This document shows positions 15,290 to 22,203 of a stretch of 23,418 bases of DNA, one piece after another (the stretch's first letter is position 1; every line of letters begins with the position of its first letter). The position numbers and the translations under genes were made by a program. The stretch is from Bacillota bacterium (GTDB taxonomy: Bacteria > Bacillota_E > Symbiobacteriia > Symbiobacteriales > Symbiobacteriaceae): positions 1 to 23,418 of the forward strand of contig QGVE01000027.1 of NCBI GenBank assembly GCA_003242675.1. The letters are read 5' to 3'. The notes below the pieces were generated by a model, which was given only the letters and a program-made list of their open reading frames with translations, was not told where the DNA came from and did no database searches.

Positions 15290-15649
15290 TCACGCCTGTT
15301 CGATCTTGACGCCGCGGACGTGGATGTGGACCGCCCGCACCTTCAGCCCTGTGTACGTTTCGACGACGTACCGCACCTTCTCGGTGACGTTCCGCCCGAT
15401 CTCCGAGATGCGGGTGCCATATCCGACGACGATGTAGAGGTCGATGTCGACGGAGTCGCCGCCGACCTCAACGGAGACGCCCCGGGCCAGGTTCTCGCGG
15501 CCCAGGAGCTCGGAGATGCCGTCCTGGAAGCGGGAGGAAGCCATGCCGACGATGCCGTAGCACTCCGTCGTGGCAATGCCGGCCAGGGTGGCGATGACCT
15601 CGTTGGAGACGTAAATGCGCCCCCGCTCGGTGATCAGCTCCTTCCCCAC
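15290..15649 (-). CDS. yloU: Asp23/Gls24-family protein YloU
   Basis: A 119-residue Asp23/Gls24 (DUF322) protein, the length of B. subtilis YloU. Visible family features are GRIYVSNEVIATLAGIAT near the N-terminus, the ECYGIVGMA segment and VDIDLYIVVGYGTRISEI, ending in VRAVHIHVRGVKI. Members are small acidic or neutral proteins linked to envelope stress or membrane association; the molecular role is not well defined. The GTG at 15647-15649 is chosen because AAGGGGGGAG lies just upstream and it gives the usual length. The frame stays open 32 codons further up, but that part looks unlike the family and runs into the rpmB promoter region. It is first in an operon with fakA, divergent from rpmB. 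Confidence 0.93.
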   Translation of the reverse strand: MGKELITERGRIYVSNEVIATLAGIATTECYGIVGMASSRFQDGISELLGRENLARGVSVEVGGDSVDIDLYIVVGYGTRISEIGRNVTEKVRYVVETYTGLKVRAVHIHVRGVKIEQA

Positions 15650-15738
15650 GGGGGCTCCCCCCTTTCCAGCGGCGTAATGTTCTTCCTGGGGACGCCGAAT
15701 TCCTGCCGTCTGCGCCCGATTGGCCGCGGGCACCGCAC

Positions 15739-15768
15739 TTGTCATGTTTGTACAGGTTGTGCTATGAT
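15739..15768 (+). promoter_or_regulatory. Sigma-A type promoter of rpmB
   Basis: TTGTCA (15739-15744) and TATGAT (15763-15768) are separated by 18 bases, and the -10 is preceded by TGC, an extended -10 element. It lies 57 bases before the rpmB start in the otherwise GC-rich divergent region. Each hexamer matches consensus at 5 of 6 positions. No equally good leftward promoter for yloU was found. Confidence 0.75.
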
Positions 15769-15825
15769 ATGGAGCGTGCTTTGAACCCGATGAGGGCGAG
15801 CTCGGCCAAGAGGGGGTGTCAGACC

Positions 15826-16017
15826 TTGGCTCGTCGGTGCGCGATCTGCAACAAGGGCGTGTCGCACGGCCACAACGTCAGCCACGCTGAGAACAAGACC
15901 AAGCGGACCTGGTCGCCCAACCTCCAGACCGTCCGTGCGGTCCTGAACGGCCGCGTCATGCGCATCCGCGTCTGCACCCGGTGCCTCCGCAGCGGGAAGG
16001 TGCAGCGGGCAGTCTAG
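15826..16017 (+). CDS. rpmB: 50S ribosomal protein L28
   Basis: A 63-residue ribosomal protein L28, a component of the large subunit. The sequence shows ARRCAICNKGVSHGHNVSHA at the N-terminus, then KTKRTWSPNLQTVR, and CTRCLRSGKV at the C-terminus. The two CxxC pairs mark it as the zinc-binding (C+) version, as opposed to zinc-free paralogues induced in zinc starvation. The TTG start at 15826-15828 is chosen because AGAGGGGGTG lies upstream and the length matches the family. The open frame continues upstream through the promoter and cannot be translated from that transcript. It is transcribed alone between a clear promoter and terminator, divergent from yloU-fakA as in many Firmicutes. Confidence 0.97.
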   Translation: MARRCAICNKGVSHGHNVSHAENKTKRTWSPNLQTVRAVLNGRVMRIRVCTRCLRSGKVQRAV

Positions 16018-16037
16018 TTCGCCGCCGTTCGTCATGG

Positions 16038-16075
16038 AACCCGGCCGCAGGCAGCGGCCGGGTTTTCGCCTTTTT
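16038..16075 (+). terminator. Intrinsic terminator of rpmB
   Basis: An 11 bp perfect stem (16038-16048 and 16054-16064) with a 5-base loop, followed by TT, CGCC and TTTTT. It starts 20 bases after the rpmB stop, in the gap between convergent rpmB and hslO. Confidence 0.9.
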
Positions 16076-16086
16076 CCGGACGCCGG

Positions 16087-16974
16087 CTACTCGGCCTCCC
16101 GCATCTTCTGCCGGACTTGCAGGACCTCCTCCGGCGAGAAGCGGTAGACCGCGCTGCAGAAGTGGCAGGTGAGCTCGGCGCCCTTGCCCTCGTCGACGAG
16201 GCCCGTCAGCTCGCTTTCGTCCAGCAGGGCGATCGCGCTCAGGGCCCGCTCCCGGCTGCACCGGCACTGGAAGCGCAGGTCGCGCCGCTCAAGGACCTGG
16301 TAGTCGAGCCCGGCCAGCACCGCGGCCAGGATCTCCTCGGGCGTCATCCCCTGCTCCACCGCGAGGCTGACGGAGCCGAGCCGGGCCAGGTTCTGCTCCA
16401 GCCGATCCCGGTCGGCATCCGGCGTCGCCGGCATGAGCTGCAGCATGTAGCCGCCCGCGGCCACCACCGCGCCGTCCGGCCCCACTCTCACCCCGAGGCC
16501 GACGGCCGAGGGCGTCTGCTCCGACCGGGTCAGGTAGTAGGCCAAATCCTCGGCGATCTCGCCGGAGACGAGCTCCGCCGATCCGGTGTAGATGCCCTGC
16601 AGGGCGAGCTGGCGGGTGACGTACAGCATGCCGGAGCCCACCGCCGCCCCTACGTTCAGTTTGCCCTGCGCCGTGAGGTCCAGGTCCACATGGGGCTCGA
16701 TGACGTATCCGCGCACGCGGCCCTGCTCGTCCGCGTCGCAGATGATGCCCCGCAGGGGGCCGTCGCCGGCCACGCGCAGGGTCACGGACTCGTCGGGATC
16801 CTTCAGGGTCGACGCCAGAAGCGCCGTGGCGGTGAGGGCACGCCCCAGGGCCGCGGTCGCGACGGGCCACGTATCGTGGCGGCGGCGCGCCTCCTCCGCC
16901 AGGGCGGTGGTCACCGCCGCAAAGGCGCGCACGTTCCCGCCGGCGCCGATCGCCCGCACCAGGTAGTCGGCCAT
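16087..16974 (-). CDS. hslO: 33 kDa redox-regulated chaperone Hsp33
   Basis: A 295-residue Hsp33, the cytosolic holdase chaperone activated by oxidation of its zinc-bound cysteines. The N-terminal core begins MADYLVRAIG and includes RGYVIEPHVDL and the GSGMLYVTRQL segment. The C-terminal switch domain contains CRC (C237 and C239) and CHFC (C270 and C273), the four zinc ligands in the usual CxC and CxxC spacing. The length fits the family (about 290). The ATG at 16972-16974 is chosen because TTTGGAGG lies upstream and it begins the conserved core; the frame also opens 15 codons earlier, inside the promoter region. A near-consensus promoter lies about 35 bases upstream, so it is likely transcribed separately from the spoVM operon. 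Confidence 0.95.
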   Translation of the reverse strand: MADYLVRAIGAGGNVRAFAAVTTALAEEARRRHDTWPVATAALGRALTATALLASTLKDPDESVTLRVAGDGPLRGIICDADEQGRVRGYVIEPHVDLDLTAQGKLNVGAAVGSGMLYVTRQLALQGIYTGSAELVSGEIAEDLAYYLTRSEQTPSAVGLGVRVGPDGAVVAAGGYMLQLMPATPDADRDRLEQNLARLGSVSLAVEQGMTPEEILAAVLAGLDYQVLERRDLRFQCRCSRERALSAIALLDESELTGLVDEGKGAELTCHFCSAVYRFSPEEVLQVRQKMREAE

Positions 16975-17008
16975 GTTCGCTTCTACCTCCAAACGGCAAT
17001 TCTTCCCT

Positions 17009-17038
17009 ATTATAGCCAAGCATGGACCCCGGCGGCAA
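17009..17038 (-). promoter_or_regulatory. Sigma-A promoter of hslO
   Basis: On the minus strand, TTGCCG (17033-17038) and a perfect TATAAT (17009-17014) are separated by 18 bases, ending 34 bases before the hslO start codon. The -35 hexamer lies within the inverted repeat at 17027-17051. Confidence 0.78.
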
Positions 17039-17051
17039 TTCGCCGCCGGGG
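17027..17051. repeat. Inverted repeat overlapping the hslO -35 element
   Basis: Perfect 10 bp arms (17027-17036 and 17042-17051) with a 5-base loop, AATTC. It lies about 60 bases after the spoVM stop. As RNA it could end the long upstream operon, though no T-run follows; as DNA it covers the -35 of hslO and could be an operator. Which role applies is not decided by sequence. Confidence 0.6.
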
Positions 17052-17112
17052 TGCCGCGCGGATAAACGGCCGATGCGGCCGGCCAGCGGGCTGCGGGCGG
17101 GCCCGGTGCACG

Positions 17113-17217
17113 CTACGCGGCGTCCCTGCCTTCCCCCCGCTTGCCGGAAAACAACCTCATGATGACCATCAGCACTTTTCCTAAGGGTCGCGGCAGTCGG
17201 ATGACGGTGATGCGCAC
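17113..17217 (-). CDS. spoVM: Stage V sporulation protein M (SpoVM), long form
   Basis: A 34-residue amphipathic peptide matching SpoVM, which binds the convex outer forespore membrane and anchors the SpoIVA coat base. Residues 1-13 keep the known spacing: I6, LP at 8-9 (with the structurally important P9) and LG at 12-13, followed by an alternating hydrophobic/basic helix to about residue 26. B. subtilis SpoVM has 26 residues, so this copy has a charged C-terminal extension of about eight (GKRGEGRDAA). An extra proline sits at position 11. The GTG at 17215-17217 has GGGAAGGGGGG upstream. It ends the long rlmN operon, 29 bp after the 55-residue membrane protein. Its presence implies an endospore former. 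Confidence 0.88.
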   Translation of the reverse strand: MRITVIRLPRPLGKVLMVIMRLFSGKRGEGRDAA

Positions 17218-17246
17218 ACAGGTGCCCCCCTTCCCTGTCCGATGGC

Positions 17247-17414
17247 TCACCGGCCGATCAACATGTAGCCAGCGCCGGCGATCAGTCCCCCGATCACCGC
17301 GGCGTAGACGAAGCCAGGCAGGGCCGCGAGCACGATCGCCACTCCCAGGAGGATCAGCAAGACGCCCACCAGCGTTTTGTGCGGCGGCCTCGGCCTGAAC
17401 AGCCTCACCCGCAC
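17247..17414 (-). CDS. Small membrane protein, 55 residues, unknown function
   Basis: A short gene I do not recognise. The 55-residue product begins with a basic, proline-rich head (RVRLFRPRPPHK, residues 2-13), then a hydrophobic helix of about 18 residues (15-32). A short LPGF turn follows, then a second Gly/Ala-rich helix (36-53) ending at GR. It looks like a two-helix hairpin with the basic head in the cytosol. The GTG at 17412-17414 is supported by GGGGAGGGG 6 bases upstream. It lies between cheW and spoVM, 29 bp from the latter, so it is probably co-transcribed. Coding is supported by the ribosome-binding site and the membrane-like composition. A role with SpoVM at the forespore membrane is only a guess from position. 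Confidence 0.7.
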   Translation of the reverse strand: MRVRLFRPRPPHKTLVGVLLILLGVAIVLAALPGFVYAAVIGGLIAGAGYMLIGR

Positions 17415-17513
17415 GGCGACCCCTCCCCGTCCCTGCGAACCCGTTCTTCCCCCAACATACGTAGGCAGGGGGGAAAACTTGCCTCCGGAATCGGGGAGCG
17501 GGAGGCGGCCGCA

Positions 17514-17945
17514 TCAGGTGACGGCGATGGAGAGCATCCGGGCCAGGTCGATCAGCACCACCAGCCGGTCGCCCAGCCGGGCGACGCCGCAGACGTAGTC
17601 CTGCCCCGCCACCGTCAGGCTGGCGTCCGGCTGGGTGATGGCCTCTTCCTCGATGGTCGCCACCTGCTCCACGCCGTCCACCACCAGCGCGGCGGTGAGG
17701 CCCCCGACCGTCAGGATCATGATGCGGCTGTCGCCGTCCGCCGGCCGGGCGGGCAGGCCCAGCCGCTTGCGCATGTCGATGACGGGCATGACCTCGCCCC
17801 GCAGGTCGATCACGCCCTCCACGAAATGGGGGGTGTTGGGCAGGCGCGTGACCGGGGTGAGGTAGCTCACCTCGCGCACCACCGCGATGTCCGCGCCGTA
17901 CCACTGGTCAGCGAGCCGGAAGATCACGTACTGGCCGGCCGCCAT
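17514..17945 (-). CDS. cheW: Stand-alone CheW-domain protein
   Basis: A 143-residue single-domain CheW protein, the SH3-like adaptor that couples chemoreceptors to the CheA kinase. The sequence shows YVIFRLADQWYGADIAVVRE at the N-terminus, then PNTPHFVEGVIDLRGEVMPV with IDMRKRLGL (residues 36-64), the family's most conserved stretch. A GDRLVVLIDL strand with a LARMLS helix closes the protein. The ATG at 17943-17945 has a strong AAAGGAGG ribosome-binding site. It lies 18 bp after rpe and 99 bp before the 55-residue membrane protein, in the same direction, so it is likely part of the long operon. No cheA, receptor or flagellar gene is in the window, making the location unusual. It may serve chemotaxis or another CheA-like complex. 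Confidence 0.92.
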   Translation of the reverse strand: MAAGQYVIFRLADQWYGADIAVVREVSYLTPVTRLPNTPHFVEGVIDLRGEVMPVIDMRKRLGLPARPADGDSRIMILTVGGLTAALVVDGVEQVATIEEEAITQPDASLTVAGQDYVCGVARLGDRLVVLIDLARMLSIAVT

Positions 17946-17963
17946 CGTGCAACCTCCTTTGCC

Positions 17964-18644
17964 TCAACCGTTGCCGGGCTGCCCGCGCAGGGCCGCGATG
18001 GCCGCCGCGTAGTCGCCCTTCCCGAATACCGCCGTCCCCGCCACCAGCACGGTGGCGCCGGCCTCCACGCACAGGGGGGCCGTGCGCGGATCCACGCCGC
18101 CGTCCACCTCGATCTCGACCCGGTCGGCGAGGCCGGCCTCGGCGAGCAGCTCCCTCGCCTGCCGTATCTTGGGCAGGCACGACTCGATGAAGCGCTGGCC
18201 GCCGAAGCCGGGGTTGACGGTCATGATCAGCACCAGGTCCACCATGTCCAGCACGTGGGCCAGCACGCCGACCGGCGTGTGGGGGTTGAGCGCGACCCCG
18301 GCCCTGACGCCCGCCTCCCGGATCTGCCCCAGCACCCGGTGCAGGTGGTCGCAGGCCTCGGCGTGAACGGTGATCAGGTCGGCCCCCGCCTTCACGAAGT
18401 CGGCGATGTACCGCTCGGGCTGCCGGATCATCAGGTGCGCGTCGAAAAACAGCTTCGAGCGCGGCCGGAGCCGGGCGATGACCGGCGGGCCGAACGTGAT
18501 GTTGGGCACGAAGTGGCCGTCCATCACGTCCAGGTGGGCCCAGTCGGCCCCCGCCGCCTCGATGGCGGCCAGCTCCTTGCCCAGCTCCGCGAAGTCGGCG
18601 GAGAGCAGGGACGGGGCAACCTTCACGCGCCTGGTTTCGGTCAC
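17964..18644 (-). CDS. rpe: Ribulose-phosphate 3-epimerase
   Basis: A 226-residue TIM-barrel epimerase interconverting ribulose 5-phosphate and xylulose 5-phosphate in the pentose phosphate pathway. VAPSLLSADFAELG (residues 9-22) opens the barrel. HLDVMDGHFVPN gives the metal ligands H37 and D39, FDAHLM gives H70, and EVDGGV gives the catalytic D181. NPGFGGQRFI forms the phosphate-binding loop. All expected active-site residues are present and the length is normal. The GTG at 18642-18644 has AGAGGTGG upstream. It starts 5 bp after the rsgA stop, in the usual Firmicute order rsgA-rpe, and is followed by cheW where many relatives have a thiamine pyrophosphokinase gene. Confidence 0.96.
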   Translation of the reverse strand: MTETRRVKVAPSLLSADFAELGKELAAIEAAGADWAHLDVMDGHFVPNITFGPPVIARLRPRSKLFFDAHLMIRQPERYIADFVKAGADLITVHAEACDHLHRVLGQIREAGVRAGVALNPHTPVGVLAHVLDMVDLVLIMTVNPGFGGQRFIESCLPKIRQARELLAEAGLADRVEIEVDGGVDPRTAPLCVEAGATVLVAGTAVFGKGDYAAAIAALRGQPGNG

Positions 18645-18649
18645 GGGTA

Positions 18650-19528
18650 CTACCACCTCTTCATGGCTTCGACTTCGGCGAGGAACGTCAGGTAGTTGCG
18701 ATGGCGGCTCTCCGGAATCGCCCCGGCCTCCACCGCCGCCCGCACCGCGCAGTCGGGCTCCTTGCGGTGCAGGCAGTCCGCGTACCGACACTCCGACAGG
18801 TAACGGACAAACTCCGGGAAGTAATCGCGCAAGGTCCACTTGTCGATGTCCTGGAACTCCAGGTAGGTGAACCCGGGTGCATCGGCCAGCAGCCCGCCGC
18901 CCGTGAGCGGGATCAGCTCCACGTGGCGGGTGGTGTGGCGGCCCCGGCGGGACTTGGCCGACAGCTCCCCGATGCGCACGTCCTGCCGCTCCGGCTCCAG
19001 GGCGCGGACCAGGCGGGACTTGCCGACGCCCGAGTGGCCTGCCAGCACCGAGATCTTGCCCACCAGGTGGCGCCGGAGTTCGTCCAGCCCCCACCCCTCG
19101 GCCGCCGAAATCGGCAGCACCCGGTAGCCCACCTGCTCGCCGTACATCCGCACAAAGGCGGCGACCTCCGCTTCCTCCACCAGGTCGATCTTGTTGAGCA
19201 GGATCAGCGGCTCGACTCCCGCCTGCTCCACGTGAACGAGCACCCGGTCGAGGAAGAGGTAGTCGGCCTCGGGCTCGACGAGGGTGAAGACCACCAGGCA
19301 CTGGTCCACGTTGGCCACCGGGGGCCGCTCCAGGCAGTTGCGGCGGGGCAGCACCTTCTCAATGCGCCCCTCGCCGTCGGGCGCCAGGGTGACCTCCACC
19401 TGGTCGCCCGCCCGCACCTGCAGGTTCTCCAGCCGGAACTTGCCCCGGGGCCGGCACTCCACCACCTGGCCGTCCACCAGCACGTAGTAGATGTTCGAAT
19501 GCGATCGAATCACCTGTCCTACCGGCAC
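18650..19528 (-). CDS. rsgA: Ribosome small subunit-dependent GTPase RsgA
   Basis: A 292-residue circularly permuted GTPase that helps late maturation of the 30S subunit. An N-terminal OB domain (about 1-70, with RPRGKFR) precedes the G domain. The G domain has permuted motif order: G4 NKID (112-115), G5-like SAAEG (141-145), G1 GHSGVGKS (164-171), G2 in HTTRH (198-202) and G3 DAPG (216-219). The C-terminal zinc finger shows C247, C252, H254 and C260. The GTG at 19526-19528 has AGAGGTGG upstream. It lies 22 bp after prkC. In Firmicutes the PrkC kinase is known to phosphorylate this class of GTPase, consistent with the conserved linkage. Confidence 0.97.
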   Translation of the reverse strand: MPVGQVIRSHSNIYYVLVDGQVVECRPRGKFRLENLQVRAGDQVEVTLAPDGEGRIEKVLPRRNCLERPPVANVDQCLVVFTLVEPEADYLFLDRVLVHVEQAGVEPLILLNKIDLVEEAEVAAFVRMYGEQVGYRVLPISAAEGWGLDELRRHLVGKISVLAGHSGVGKSRLVRALEPERQDVRIGELSAKSRRGRHTTRHVELIPLTGGGLLADAPGFTYLEFQDIDKWTLRDYFPEFVRYLSECRYADCLHRKEPDCAVRAAVEAGAIPESRHRNYLTFLAEVEAMKRW

Positions 19529-19550
19529 ACTTCGACCCCACCTCTTCCGA

Positions 19551-21443
19551 TCAAGGCAGCTCCACCCAACCCGCTTCTACGCCGTTGACGTGGATGATCA
19601 GGTAGGCGCTGCTGCCGTAGAACCTGTCCGACACGATCACATGACTGCCGCCCTCCAGCTCCTCATCCACCAGGACGCGCGGCTCCTCGGCGCCGTCGAT
19701 CTCGTCGACGAGCACCACCTGGAACCGGACCTTCTCCGTTTCCGGCCCGGGCACGATCAGCTCCTTGGTGAACTCGGTGCCCTGAAGCTCGGGCCCGGAG
19801 GAGACCACCAGGTCCACCCGCTGCCCGGGGGCCACCTGGCTTCCCTCGGCCGGGATGGCGGCCAGCACCGTCCCCGCGGGCAGCGGATCCGGCCGCTCCG
19901 TGACGCTCCCCGGCACCAGCCCCGCGTCCGTGATGGCCTTCCGGGCGTCCTCCAGGGACAGGCCCTTCACCGTGGGCACCTTCAGCGGCCCCAGCGAGAC
20001 GGTGAGGCTCACGTTGGAGCCGACCTTGAGCGGCGTAAGGGCCGGCGGGGACTGGGCGATGACCTCGCCCTCGGGCCGGCTCGAGATCTGATCCTTGATC
20101 TCGCTGACCCCGAACCCCGCGCTCTTCAGCCGGGCGACCGCCTGGTCGACGTCCATGCCCACCACGTCGGGCAGCTCCACGGTCTCGGGCCCCTTGGAGA
20201 TCACCAGCTCGATCACGGCGCCCTCCTTCACCCAGGATCCGGGCTCGGGCCGGGCCTCAATAATATAGAGCTGCTCCAGGTCGCTGTGCCGCTCCGACAC
20301 GATGACCCGCTGCAGCTTGGCCGCGGCCAGCATCTCCTCCGCCTGGGTGATGTGCACGCCCACGATCGGCGGCACCTGGACCTCGGGCACGTAGAGGAAG
20401 TTCCAGAGCGCCCATGCCCCGGCCCCGAGGCCGCCCAGCAGGATGGCCAGGGCGGCGGAGATGAGGACGATGTTGCGGATGCGGGCGCGCCGCCGGGCCG
20501 CCTCCGGATCCCGCGGCCGCTTCGCCCGGCTCCGCTCCCGCCACGGGACCCCGGAGCGGCCCCGCAGGGCCCGCACGTCCATCGTGGGGAAGTCCCCGCC
20601 CCGCATGTGCGTGCGGCCCTCCAGGTGCATCTCCAGGAAGTCGGCCAGGGCGTCCCGCATCTCCACCGCGCTGTCGAACCGGTCCTCCGGCTCCTTCTCC
20701 ATGGCCCGCAGGATGATCTCGTCCAGCTCCGCCGGGACCTCCGGGTTGAGCTGTGACGGCGGATCCACCCGCTCCCGCAGGTGCTTCAGGGCGACGGTGA
20801 TCGGGCTGTCGCCCTGGAAGGGGACGGTGCCGGTGACCATCTCGTAGAGGACGACGCCCAGCGAGTAGAGGTCCGACTTCGCCGTCGCCGGCTGGCCGTC
20901 GGCCTGTTCGGGGCTGAAGTAGTGCGCGGAGCCCATCCAGGAGCCGGTGCGGGTGAGCGTGTCGGTGGTGACCGCGCGGGCGATGCCGAAGTCGGCCACC
21001 TTCACCCGCCCGTCCTGCCCCAGCAGGATGTTGTGGGGCTTGATGTCCCGGTGCACGATCCCCTGGGCGTGGGCATGGGCCAGGGCGTCGGCGATCGCGA
21101 TGGCAATGCGCGCCGCTTCCGCCACCGGCAGCGGCCCCTGCTCCTGGATCAGGGCCTTCAGCGTCTTGCCCGCGACCAGCTCCATCACGATGTAGTGGAC
21201 TCCACCGTCCTCCCCCACGTCGTAGGTCTGGACGATGTTGGGATGGGAGAGGCTGGAGGCGTTGTGCGCCTCGCGCCGGAAGCGGCGCACGAACTCGTCA
21301 TCCGCGCCGAACTGGCCGCGGAGGGTCTTGACCGCCACCTCCCGGCCCAGTTGAAGATCCGTGGCCCGGAAGACCACGGCCATGCCGCCGCCGCCGATGC
21401 GCTCTTCGATTCTGTAGCGGTTGCTGAGAACTGTGCCGATCAA
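19551..21443 (-). CDS. prkC: PASTA-domain Ser/Thr protein kinase PrkC
   Basis: A 630-residue membrane kinase sensing cell-wall fragments. The kinase domain (about 10-270) has a GGGG P-loop (17-20), K39 in VAVK, HRDIKPHN (131-138), DFG (151-153), an activation loop rich in Thr (159-167) and the SPEQ segment. A basic juxtamembrane stretch (about 300-323) precedes one transmembrane helix (about 325-347). Three PASTA repeats follow (about 352-418, 421-485 and 486-551), then an 80-residue beta-rich C-terminal region ending GWVELP. In B. subtilis PrkC responds to muropeptides and triggers spore germination. The TTG at 21441-21443 has GGGAGGG upstream. It follows stp by 6 bp, so kinase and phosphatase are made together. 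Confidence 0.96.
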   Translation of the reverse strand: MIGTVLSNRYRIEERIGGGGMAVVFRATDLQLGREVAVKTLRGQFGADDEFVRRFRREAHNASSLSHPNIVQTYDVGEDGGVHYIVMELVAGKTLKALIQEQGPLPVAEAARIAIAIADALAHAHAQGIVHRDIKPHNILLGQDGRVKVADFGIARAVTTDTLTRTGSWMGSAHYFSPEQADGQPATAKSDLYSLGVVLYEMVTGTVPFQGDSPITVALKHLRERVDPPSQLNPEVPAELDEIILRAMEKEPEDRFDSAVEMRDALADFLEMHLEGRTHMRGGDFPTMDVRALRGRSGVPWRERSRAKRPRDPEAARRRARIRNIVLISAALAILLGGLGAGAWALWNFLYVPEVQVPPIVGVHITQAEEMLAAAKLQRVIVSERHSDLEQLYIIEARPEPGSWVKEGAVIELVISKGPETVELPDVVGMDVDQAVARLKSAGFGVSEIKDQISSRPEGEVIAQSPPALTPLKVGSNVSLTVSLGPLKVPTVKGLSLEDARKAITDAGLVPGSVTERPDPLPAGTVLAAIPAEGSQVAPGQRVDLVVSSGPELQGTEFTKELIVPGPETEKVRFQVVLVDEIDGAEEPRVLVDEELEGGSHVIVSDRFYGSSAYLIIHVNGVEAGWVELP

Positions 21444-21449
21444 CGACCG

Positions 21450-22196
21450 TTATCCCTCCCACCTGGCGGCAAGCACCGTGATGTTGTCGTAGCCTCCGCG
21501 ACTGTTGGCCAGGTTGACCAGCCAGTCGGCCAGGGCGTCGGGCTCGAGCTGGAGCGCAGCTTCGCGGATCTCCTCCAGGGTGACCAGGTTGGAGAGGCCG
21601 TCGGTGCAGAGCAGGAGCAGATCGCCCACGGACCACTCCAGCTCCCGCTGCTCCACCGGCATGTCCGGCCGCACCCCCAGGGCGCGGGTGAGCACGTGGC
21701 GCTGCGGATGGAAGGCGGCCTCCTCCGCGGTGAGGTGGCCGCGCAGCACGAGCTCGCCGGGGACGTTGTGGTCCGAGGTGATCTGCCACGCCCCGCGCGG
21801 CCCGACGAGGAACGCCTTGCTGTCGCCCACGTGGCCGACGTAGAGGCGCGGCCCGATGGCGATCACCGCCGTCACCGTCGTCCCCATGTTCGCCAGCTCC
21901 CGGTGGGCCAGCTGCTCCTGCAGGATCGCGCGGTTGGCCTCCCGGATCGCCTCGACCAGCCCTTCGCCGACGGAGCCCTCCCGCGCCCACGCCTCGACGC
22001 GCGGGGGCACGTAGGCGCGCAGGGTCTGGATGGCCAGGCGCGAGGCGACCTCGCCGCCGTCGTACCCGCCCATCCCGTCCGCCACCGCCAGGAGGACGCC
22101 GCCGCCCGGCACGGAGAGCGGCTCGAACAGATAGGCGTCCTGGTTGCTGGGCCGCACCCGGCCAGGATCGGTCCGCTCGCTGTACACCAGCCTCAC
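21450..22196 (-). CDS. stp: PP2C-type Ser/Thr protein phosphatase (Stp/PrpC)
   Basis: A 248-residue metal-dependent phosphatase that reverses PrkC phosphorylation. The PPM motifs are complete: NQDAY with D20, VADGMGGYDGGEVAS with D40 and G41, GTTVTAV, GDSKAFLV, CTDGLSN with D199, and GGYDNIT with D237. The length is standard for PrpC/Stp. The GTG at 22194-22196 follows GATGAGGTCACC. The gene lies 7 bp after rlmN and 6 bp before prkC, the conserved phosphatase-kinase order of Firmicutes, so tight coupling is expected. Confidence 0.96.
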   Translation of the reverse strand: MRLVYSERTDPGRVRPSNQDAYLFEPLSVPGGGVLLAVADGMGGYDGGEVASRLAIQTLRAYVPPRVEAWAREGSVGEGLVEAIREANRAILQEQLAHRELANMGTTVTAVIAIGPRLYVGHVGDSKAFLVGPRGAWQITSDHNVPGELVLRGHLTAEEAAFHPQRHVLTRALGVRPDMPVEQRELEWSVGDLLLLCTDGLSNLVTLEEIREAALQLEPDALADWLVNLANSRGGYDNITVLAARWEG

Positions 22197-22203
22197 GGTG
22201 ACC

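Noticed and set aside
15650..15745. N-terminal extension of YloU by 32 codons
   Set aside because: A strong ribosome-binding site supports the internal GTG, the shorter form matches the family length, and the extension runs into the rpmB promoter.
15739..15825. N-terminal extension of ribosomal protein L28 by 29 codons
   Set aside because: The extension spans the rpmB promoter and would not be transcribed; the TTG start gives the normal 63-residue protein.
17415..17513. A sporulation-specific (sigma-E type) promoter for the small membrane protein and spoVM
   Set aside because: The gap has a TACGTATG patch but I could not find a -35/-10 pair at proper spacing that resembles the sigma-E consensus.
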